From: a bacterium
GTDB taxonomy: Bacteria; JAMCPX01
Assembly (NCBI GenBank): GCA_021792615.1
Contig: JAJYUJ010000017.1
Location: 1 to 57,739 of the forward strand
Direction of reading: 5' to 3'
Length of the DNA: 57,739 bases
Positions 51,978 to 57,739 of the stretch are shown piece after piece. The notes under the pieces were generated by a model. That model was not told the origin of the DNA and ran no database searches. It worked only from the letters and a program-made list of their open reading frames with translations. Position numbers and translations under genes: made by a program. Position 1 is the first letter of the stretch. Each line of letters opens with the position of its first letter.

Positions 51978-53711
51978 TTAAACGGAAATCGACCCTTTCC
52001 GGAAAGCCGTTTTTCCAATGAATGCATTGATGAGTACCGGCGTTCCGTTCCGTGAAATCTCTACGGCCTGTTTCAGTACCGGATCGATCTTATCGTCGCT
52101 GTCGATCACAAACCCCTTCGCACCGAAACTTTCGGCAACACCGTGATAATCCGCATAGCGTAAGTTCGTGGCAACGTCATCCTTGAGATATTCGACCTGA
52201 TCCCGGGCAATCTGGGTCCAGCCTGCATCGTTTCCGATGACAGCGATGACAGGTATCCCGTGCCTCACCAGAGTATCGAATTCCATGAGGCCGTACCCTG
52301 CCGCACCATCACCCCATATCAGCCAAACATCGGCATCCGGGCGTACTACCTTTGCGCCCATGGCAAATCCTGCACCAACACCCAGGGTACCGAACACGCC
52401 GGGATCAAGCCATGTCAGGGGCCTGCCGGGACGAAGGATATATGAGGCTGTTGCAACGAAATCACCGCCGTCTGCAACCATAAAGGCCGTTTCGTCTATC
52501 ACGCTGTTCATTTTTTCGAGTAACAAAAGCGGATTGATGTACTCCGTCTTCTTATCGGCGAGCTGTTTGATCTCCTTGTCGCGCTCTTTTTCACGCCCTG
52601 CCAACACCCGCTTCCATGCATCGCGGTTATAACCGGTCTTTATAAGCCGGGCACAGGCTATCAAAAATTCCGCGGGATCACCGTGGACAGCAAGGCTTGG
52701 CCTGCGGTTCAGGGTCAGCTCATGTTTGCTGCGGTTTATTGCTATGGTCTTTGCCCGCGGATTTATGGATCTTCCGTAATTAAGGCGGAAATCGCATGGC
52801 TCACCCGCCAGTATGACGAGGTCTGCCTCTGCAAGTGCATTCGACCGTTTATGATGGAACTGTAAACCATGGTTGTTCCCCATCAATCCGCGCGCCATAC
52901 CGGTCAGGTATACGGGTATGTCCATCGTGCTTATTGCCTCTACAAGTCCGGGTGCAAATTCAGGACTCGATAAAGCCTGGCTTCCTACGATAAGCAGCGC
53001 TTGTTTGGATTTATCGATCATCCGTGCCGCCTGTTCAGGCGCGGTACTCTGGAAAAGCGGTTTTGTAAGCGGGAGGGGGCTGTGGGTCATGGTATCGAGA
53101 TCACATGCATATATCTTGTCCAGATGGCGGTTCAGATACCAGTTGGTTATTCTGTCTCTCAACGTATGTTCGTCCCCGCCTGCGCTTTTCACTCCGTACC
53201 ACTGCCGTACCAGCTTTTCGTCGTACAGGAGGTCTATGGGACATTCTATAAAAACCGGTCCCGGAACACCCGAGACCGCGGATGCAAATGCGGATTCAAG
53301 GGCGGGAATAAAATCGCAGTTTTTCTTCACGGTAAACACGTCTTTTACTGCGGAACGGATGAGGGAAACCTGATCGATGTCCTGCAATGCCCCCCTGCCC
53401 CTGAGTACGGTTGCCGAGGCCCCGCCGATAAGCATGAGCGGCGATTGCGCCATTTTAGCGTTGATCAGCGCGGTTACACTGTTCGTCACGCCGGGTCCGG
53501 CGGTTACGACTGCAACGCCCGGAACGCCGGTCAGCCTGCTGACCGCATCTGCGGCAAACACCGCGTTTACCTCATGACGAACATCGATGATCCTGATGCC
53601 GTTCTTTTTGCTCTCAGACAGGATCGGGGATATGTGTCCCCCGCATACCGTAAAAATATATCTTACCTTGTGCTCGCTGAGTATTTTTGCAACTATAGAA
53701 CCGCCGTTCAT
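51978..53711 (-). CDS. ThDP-dependent enzyme, 2-hydroxyacyl-CoA lyase / ILVBL-like
   Basis: A 577-residue enzyme of the acetolactate-synthase-like ThDP superfamily. Catalytic Glu47 in [13 protein letters not shown]; middle FAD/ADP-like domain with [16 protein letters not shown]; and the ThDP motif GDGAAGY ... IGNDAGW in the third domain. The [15 protein letters not shown] stretch is like the ILVBL/HACL2 branch (2-hydroxyacyl-CoA lyase) rather than true IlvB. It should cleave a 2-hydroxyacyl-CoA to an aldehyde and formyl-CoA, or carry out a related carboligation. The SD AAGAGG selects 53711. The aldehyde dehydrogenase upstream in the operon could use the aldehyde. Confidence 0.85.
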   Translation of the reverse strand: MNGGSIVAKILSEHKVRYIFTVCGGHISPILSESKKNGIRIIDVRHEVNAVFAADAVSRLTGVPGVAVVTAGPGVTNSVTALINAKMAQSPLMLIGGASATVLRGRGALQDIDQVSLIRSAVKDVFTVKKNCDFIPALESAFASAVSGVPGPVFIECPIDLLYDEKLVRQWYGVKSAGGDEHTLRDRITNWYLNRHLDKIYACDLDTMTHSPLPLTKPLFQSTAPEQAARMIDKSKQALLIVGSQALSSPEFAPGLVEAISTMDIPVYLTGMARGLMGNNHGLQFHHKRSNALAEADLVILAGEPCDFRLNYGRSINPRAKTIAINRSKHELTLNRRPSLAVHGDPAEFLIACARLIKTGYNRDAWKRVLAGREKERDKEIKQLADKKTEYINPLLLLEKMNSVIDETAFMVADGGDFVATASYILRPGRPLTWLDPGVFGTLGVGAGFAMGAKVVRPDADVWLIWGDGAAGYGLMEFDTLVRHGIPVIAVIGNDAGWTQIARDQVEYLKDDVATNLRYADYHGVAESFGAKGFVIDSDDKIDPVLKQAVEISRNGTPVLINAFIGKTAFRKGSISV

Positions 53712-53750
53712 AGAACCTCTTTCCAAGAATCGTTGACCGATAAACCCGGG

Positions 53751-55256
53751 TCAACTCATCAAAAATTTCATTTTTTTGGTCATCCAAAGCATGATTTTCA
53801 GGAACTGCAGTGTTTTTTTGTTATAGGGATACCACCATGGCTTTTTCTTCAGCCATGCTTTATCGACGTGAATATGGACGGGTTCTACGAACTCCATAAG
53901 CCCTATGTCCGCATGCGTCCTGCCGAAACCTGATTCCTTTGAACCTCCCCAGGGCGTCTCGGGTATGCCGTAGGTCATGATATGGTCGTTAACGGTCACT
54001 GTCCCGGCAACCAGTTGCCGTGCTATCGCCTCTGCCCTTTTAATGTCCTTTGACCAGACGCTCGCGGTCAGTGCGTATCTCGAATCGTTCGCAAGCTGAA
54101 TCGCCTGTTCTTCGGTTTTAAACGTCATGATCGGCAACACGGGGCCGAATGTCTCATCCGTCATAACCTGCATGGAATGATCGACATCAACCAGCACCGT
54201 GGGCTTATAAAAATATCCCTTCAGATTATCGGGTCGCCGGCCCCCCGACAAGACCCTTGCCCCTCTCGCTGCTGCATCTTTCACATGGTTTTCTACAATG
54301 GACAACTGCCGCTGGTCTATCATCGAGCCCATGTCCGTGCTTTCGTTTTCCAGTGTATCTCCCTGCCGAATTTTGTTTGTATACTGCATGACAAGTTCGA
54401 TAAATCTGTCTTTGATGCTCTCATCGACATACAACCGTTCAACCGAGGCACACGTCTGACCGGAATTCATAAACCCGGCCCATACTGCCCCGCGTGCCGA
54501 CATATCGAGGTCTGCATCTTTCAAGACAATCATCGGGTCCTTACCGCCGAGCTCAAGAACGACAGGGGTAAGATTTTCCGCAGCGGTTGCCATGATTTTC
54601 CTTCCCGTCGCCACACTGCCGGTGAATATGACCTTTGATAACCGGGCCTTCACCAGTTCTGCTCCGATCCTGCCGTCCCCGAAAACGACAGAGAATACGC
54701 CTTCCGGGAATCCTGCCGTATCGAGGAGCTCTTGTATCTTTTTGCCGATCAACGGGGTGAGTTCCGACGGCTTCAGGATGACGGTGTTACCCGCGACAAG
54801 CGCCATGATGATCTCTGAAAACGGAATGGCGAACGGATAATTCCATGGGCTGATAATACCGATAACACCAGCGGGTTTATACATAATATAGCTTTTTTTA
54901 CCCATGAGTTTGAAGACCCTGATCGGGATTTTTTTGTCGGAGAGCAGCTTCTCTGCCCTCTTGGAATAATAATTGACAACATCGATAGAAGGATAAACTT
55001 CTGCGAGTATTGCCTCGAGATACGGTTTGCCATTCTCCCGGGCGATGAACCTGGCGATTTCTTCATAATGATCCAGCATGTATGCCGAAAGCCTGTTAAA
55101 AAAAGGCTTCCTGCCGTCAAACCCCATGTCCTGCCACGCTGTCTGGGCCTTTCGTGCCTTTTTCACTATCTCAAGCAGCCCCTCACTCGTCGTGACATTG
55201 ACATTATCGATGGGTTGTAATGTCGATGGATTTATCGATACAATCTGTTCTGTCAT
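53751..55256 (-). CDS. NAD(P)-dependent aldehyde dehydrogenase
   Basis: A 501-residue ALDH oxidising an aldehyde to the acid. Key residues: Asn139 in ISPWNYP, Lys162 in LKPSE, FTGSVATGR, Glu235 in LELGGKDP and the catalytic Cys269 in GQTCASVERLYV. The C-terminal tail has a hydrophobic and basic segment (LQFLKIMLWMTKKMKFLMS), similar to long-chain aldehyde dehydrogenases that hold to membranes. It is 39 bases upstream of the ThDP lyase in the same direction, so aldehyde made by the lyase is a likely substrate (inference). SD AAAGGAG fixes the start. Confidence 0.94.
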   Translation of the reverse strand: MTEQIVSINPSTLQPIDNVNVTTSEGLLEIVKKARKAQTAWQDMGFDGRKPFFNRLSAYMLDHYEEIARFIARENGKPYLEAILAEVYPSIDVVNYYSKRAEKLLSDKKIPIRVFKLMGKKSYIMYKPAGVIGIISPWNYPFAIPFSEIIMALVAGNTVILKPSELTPLIGKKIQELLDTAGFPEGVFSVVFGDGRIGAELVKARLSKVIFTGSVATGRKIMATAAENLTPVVLELGGKDPMIVLKDADLDMSARGAVWAGFMNSGQTCASVERLYVDESIKDRFIELVMQYTNKIRQGDTLENESTDMGSMIDQRQLSIVENHVKDAAARGARVLSGGRRPDNLKGYFYKPTVLVDVDHSMQVMTDETFGPVLPIMTFKTEEQAIQLANDSRYALTASVWSKDIKRAEAIARQLVAGTVTVNDHIMTYGIPETPWGGSKESGFGRTHADIGLMEFVEPVHIHVDKAWLKKKPWWYPYNKKTLQFLKIMLWMTKKMKFLMS

Positions 55257-55295
55257 TGTGACTCCTTTCGATCATGTATAGTTGTGAGATGAATA

Positions 55296-55382
55296 CGGAG
55301 GGAGTAGGATTCGAACCCACGATCCACTTGCGCAGATAACGGTTTTCAAGACCGTCGCCTTAAACCACTCGGCCATCCCTCC
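55296..55382 (-). tRNA. tRNA-Ser (UGA)
   Basis: An 87-base class II tRNA with acceptor GGAGGGA/TCCCTCC, D-arm with GGCCGAGTGGTTTAAGGC, anticodon loop CTTGAAA (anticodon TGA at 55346-55348), a long variable arm and T-arm GGTTCGAATCC. The 3' CCA is not encoded; the discriminator is G. The tRNA is 39 bases upstream of the aldehyde dehydrogenase. Confidence 0.97.
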
Positions 55383-55634
55383 AACATGCATAAGATAGCA
55401 GTGACGAAAAAATAATCAAGCGATTTTTAATCTTATGCCGCAGCGAACAATACTATTTATTAAATACCGGCGAAGGCAACATCGCTGTCTGAAACTATAC
55501 TTGAATCTCAATAGTTAAGTCCCGGCTTCCGCCTTGACAATGTCCCTATGGCAACTTAGCATATCCCTCTATATACCTCTGTGTGCAATAGAAAATGAAA
55601 GGAAGACTAAGACAATGCTGAGGAGTATCAGAAT
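55383..55634. other. Intergenic gap upstream of tRNA-Ser
   Basis: About 250 bases with no gene on either strand. It should hold the tRNA promoter (minus) and the promoter of the DUF1801-type gene (plus). I see no strong -35/-10 pair and no attachment-site duplication. Confidence 0.5.
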
Positions 55635-56222
55635 ATGAATAGAATGAATCCTAAGGTTGACGCATTTTTAAGAAAAGCCAGGCAGTGGAAAAAAGAATAT
55701 ACGAAATTGAGAATGATCGTCCTCGACAGTCAACTTGCCGAAGAATTGAAGTGGGGCCAACCTTGTTACACGTTCAAGGGAAAGAACGTAGTTTTGATTC
55801 ACGGATTTAAAGAATATTGTGCGCTTTTGTTTTTCAAAGGTGCCCTTTTACAGGACACCAGGGGTATTCTCATCCGGCAAACGGAGAACGTGCAGGCGGC
55901 GCGCCAGATCCGTTTCACTAATGTCCGGCAAATAATTAAGATGGAATCCGTTCTGAAAACTTATATCAAACAAGCCATTGAAGTGGAAAAAGCCGGTTTG
56001 AAAGTTCAGTTAAAAAAAACTGCGGAATACAAAATCCCCGAAGAATTCCAAATAAAATTAGATAAAAACCCTGCCCTGAAAACTGCTTTTGAGGCATTGA
56101 CGCCTGGACGTCAAAGAGCATACATTTTTTATTTTTCTGCACCCAAACAATCCAAAACCCGGGAGTCGAGGGTTGAAAAATGTATGCAGCAAATTCTCAA
56201 GGGAAAGGGATTGAACGATTAG
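55635..56222 (+). CDS. DUF1801/YdeI-family protein
   Basis: A 195-residue cytosolic protein. The first half fits the DUF1801 (YdhG-like) fold: LAEELKWGQPCYTFKGKNVVLIHGFKEYCALLFFKGALL and VRQIIKMESVLKTYIKQAIE. The second half, with ALTPGRQRAYIFYFSAPKQSKTRESRVEKCM, is the YdeI/OmpD-associated C-terminal module. Function is not known; family members are small stress- or envelope-related proteins. SD GAGGAG precedes the ATG. It stands alone between the tRNA and a convergent gene. Confidence 0.92.
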   Translation: MNRMNPKVDAFLRKARQWKKEYTKLRMIVLDSQLAEELKWGQPCYTFKGKNVVLIHGFKEYCALLFFKGALLQDTRGILIRQTENVQAARQIRFTNVRQIIKMESVLKTYIKQAIEVEKAGLKVQLKKTAEYKIPEEFQIKLDKNPALKTAFEALTPGRQRAYIFYFSAPKQSKTRESRVEKCMQQILKGKGLND

Positions 56223-56270
56223 TACGGCTGTCCCGGTTTTTCATAGTTGCCCAATGCCGGGGGCTGCCCT

Positions 56271-56927
56271 TCATTGTTGCTTTCTTGCCTGTGTACGCTT
56301 CTTATACAGTCGCTCGGTAAACCCGCCTTTCTGCTCAAAAGCTTTTGCCTGAGCATCAAGCTGCCTGTCCAGTAAATAACAACACAAGTTTAACAAAGAG
56401 AGTGCAGCATTGGCCGCCAGCACAGAAGATCCCACAGACACCCACTGACCTTCACTGACTTTCACAGACGCTTTGTCCGTGTTCGTCCATGTCAGTTTGT
56501 GCCTGTCCTTGTTTCTCTTCTCTTCTTCAATCCAATCACGCATATCCTCAAGAGAGGAGCACTGCCTCGCCTTGAAGCGGACAAGCGCCGGGTAATCCGG
56601 CTTCCACAGCGGCAGCCCGCGCTGCCGCAGAAAATCTTCATAGTCCAGACGTAATTCTTCAAGGCTCGCCCGCGCAACATTCGTGAGCTTCAGCTCCGTC
56701 TTTTTTGAGGTGCCGCTCGCTTGACTACCCTCGGCGATATTTTGCACTCCGCTCCGTGCTGCCTGTACCATCTGGTCATGTGTGCGACTCCGCCAATCGA
56801 TATAAAGCTCGCAGAAACGCACCGTGACGTCATATACCAACTGCGCAATTTGAAAGCTCTTCAGCTTGCGATATCCGCCGTGCGGCGGGATTAAATCGGA
56901 TGTTGAGTTTTGGTTGCGACTTTCCAT
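56271..56927 (-). CDS. Four-helix-bundle protein with suffix domain
   Basis: A 218-residue protein whose first 150 residues form a four-helix bundle related to the 23S rRNA intervening-sequence (S23) family: SFQIAQLVYDVTVRFC, DQMVQAARSGVQNIAEGSQA, LKLTNVARASLEELRLDYEDFL. A short Thr/Ser/Val segment (about 148-170, TNTDKASVKVSEGQWVSV) then leads into a suffix domain (LSLLNLCCYLLDRQL and GGFTERLYKKR). The segment is coded by imperfect repeats of TTCACTGAC (56441-56510), and looks like an inserted dispersed repeat read in frame. Function unknown. Confidence 0.85.
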   Translation of the reverse strand: MESRNQNSTSDLIPPHGGYRKLKSFQIAQLVYDVTVRFCELYIDWRSRTHDQMVQAARSGVQNIAEGSQASGTSKKTELKLTNVARASLEELRLDYEDFLRQRGLPLWKPDYPALVRFKARQCSSLEDMRDWIEEEKRNKDRHKLTWTNTDKASVKVSEGQWVSVGSSVLAANAALSLLNLCCYLLDRQLDAQAKAFEQKGGFTERLYKKRTQARKQQ

Positions 56928-57043
56928 TATACCAGACAGTATTATTGCAATAGTTCGTTTATGTCAACTATAAAACGAATATACCTTACATATTATCATA
57001 GTTATGCGTCTCTCTTGTTTTAGATAAAATCGATGATTTTTTT

Positions 57044-57070
57044 GTCATTCCCGTAAAGACTGGAATCCAG
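57044..57070. repeat. GTCATTCC / GGAATCCAG dispersed repeat, copy 2
   Basis: GTCATTCCCG (57044-57053) followed by TGGAATCCAG (57061-57070): a short form of the element at 10080-10196. Confidence 0.6.
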
Positions 57071-57194
57071 AATCTCAGTATTGTAAGTCATAGTTCGGTT
57101 CTTCTGATTGGAATTGTGCAATGTGCAGCCCTGACCCTATCCTTTCGTGTCCGCACAAAAGGGTTTAATTTATTCACTATATCCCGCATACTTA

Positions 57195-57245
57195 GACGCG
57201 AGAATGGACGCGAGATTATTGTGTTTGGACGCGAGTAGACGCGAG
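57195..57245. repeat. Cluster of four GACGCGAG words
   Basis: GACGCGAG at 57195, 57207, 57228 and 57238 within 51 bases, irregularly spaced (12, 21 and 10). Two copies sit in the longer word TAGACGCGAGAAT. Confidence 0.75.
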
Positions 57246-57265
57246 AATTTCCCCTCCGGTTCTCC

Positions 57266-57313
57266 GTCATTCCCGTACCGCCCTTCGTGGGATAAACTCC
57301 AGCGGGAATCCAG
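57266..57313. repeat. GTCATTCC / GGAATCCAG dispersed repeat, copy 3
   Basis: GTCATTCCCG (57266-57275) and AGCGGGAATCCAG (57301-57313) bracket a hairpin-like middle, matching the ends of the copies at 10080 and 57044. Confidence 0.6.
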
Positions 57314-57739
57314 AACTTCAAAATTTAAGTCTAGTTTCAGCCCGCCCCCTGATAAGGGGGCCATGGGGGTTTGGTTATGAACCAACCTATCCAAAGTCCG
57401 TGACTGCCCCTTTCCTCCCGGGATCGTGCAATGTGTAGCCGCGTCCCCAGTCCTTACCCTTCGATCTCGCACCACTGAATCCATCCCACCAATGTCCAAA
57501 GCCGCGGCTGCCCCCTACTCTCCCTCACCTTCCTATGATGAATCATCTGCAAAAGTAAAACTGGAAACAAGCAAAAAAAAGCAATAATCAATATCCCTAA
57601 GTATTTAAAATTGAGCATGTCAAGTTTTTAGTTGAAATTGTCATAGTAGCTTCCGTCCTATTTCCTGTGTCCTTTGCCGGTAAATCGCTCAAATTCACCT
57701 CCCTCTTAAAATATGACTTCATAAAATCAATTCTGCGCC

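Larger units (their letters stand above)
56928..57739. other. Gene-free repeat-rich tail
   Basis: No convincing gene in 812 bases; open frames here are short, use rare combinations of residues and lack SD sites. It contains two GTCATTCC-family copies (57044-57070, 57266-57313), four GACGCGAG words (57195-57245), two copies of GTGCAATGTG(C/T)AGCC (57116-57130, 57426-57440) and a GCCCCCT/AGGGGGC hairpin (57344-57361). Confidence 0.7.

Noticed and set aside
53001-53933. Plus-strand open frame of about 310 codons opposite the ThDP and aldehyde dehydrogenase genes
   Set aside because: It spans two well-supported genes on the other strand, is rich in Arg, Cys and His without any family motif, and lacks an SD.
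55296-55382. tRNA-Ser as a genomic island attachment site
   Set aside because: No integrase gene and no repeated tRNA end were seen within the window on either side.
57088-57499. Short open frames in the right tail
   Set aside because: They run across dispersed repeats, lack SD sites and have no recognisable protein features.

Overview
The window looks like a chromosomal segment of a Gram-negative, largely anaerobic bacterium of Desulfobacterota (former Deltaproteobacteria) type. I infer this from the many multiheme c-type cytochromes with CXXCH motifs, a flavodiiron protein paired with rubredoxin, tandem DUF4388 (PATAN) proteins, many outer-membrane lipoproteins, a tripartite RND pump, and the mfd/parvulin/pdxA/uvrA gene order. 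The taxonomic call is an inference; no rRNA is present. GC content is intermediate by eye, and no phage or plasmid backbone is visible.

Layout. (1) 1-6679, all minus: a tightly packed operon encoding a TPR-like membrane protein, an FHA-GAF-AAA-HTH regulator that lacks the sigma-54 contact loop, a PKD-like lipoprotein, two DUF4388 proteins, pyrF and an FmdB zinc ribbon, followed after a candidate promoter by the start of an F0F1 ATP synthase b-type subunit cut by the window edge. (2) 6810-8942: a terminator and a lemA / pseudo-nucleotidyltransferase / TPM-domain operon. (3) 9085-14046: a membrane protein, a repeat-rich gap, two divergent surface lipoproteins (SGNH hydrolase and cohesin-type) and a MITE-like inverted repeat. 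(4) 14230-22351, plus: gltX, a CDF exporter and a YHS-HMA copper ATPase, a response-regulator diguanylate cyclase, a reduced DnaJ, a nucleoside phosphorylase and a small membrane protein flanked by inverted copies of a dispersed repeat. (5) 22450-31636, minus: uvrA, pdxA, two parvulin foldases and mfd, linking nucleotide excision repair with envelope protein folding. (6) 31747-39185, minus: a TolC-AcrA-AcrB type efflux operon and an AMIN-OmpA protein with a 99-bp tandem repeat. (7) 39377-43696: flavodiiron protein and rubredoxin, then crotonase, rmuC and a PfkB kinase. (8) 43872-51708: a divergent cytochrome cluster. (9) 51978-55382: a 2-hydroxyacyl-CoA-lyase-like ThDP enzyme, an aldehyde dehydrogenase and tRNA-Ser(UGA). 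(10) 55635-57739: a DUF1801/YdeI-type protein, a four-helix-bundle-suffix protein and a gene-free repeat-rich tail.

The most interesting system is the cytochrome cluster. It holds three copies of one design: a periplasmic multiheme c domain joined to a di-heme b-type membrane domain. One copy is a single fused polypeptide (11 c-hemes, CbcL-like architecture). Two are split into adjacent genes (7 hemes plus b; 9 hemes plus b). A NapC-type anchored protein with 18 predicted haem sites, one of them an unusual CX3CH, closes the plus-strand operon. Together they could form a quinol-linked route moving electrons across the inner membrane into a large periplasmic haem wire. Other points worth a look are a parvulin lipoprotein that appears to start at a non-AUG codon, a nucleotidyltransferase-fold protein with both catalytic Asp residues changed to Asn, and several families of short dispersed repeats.
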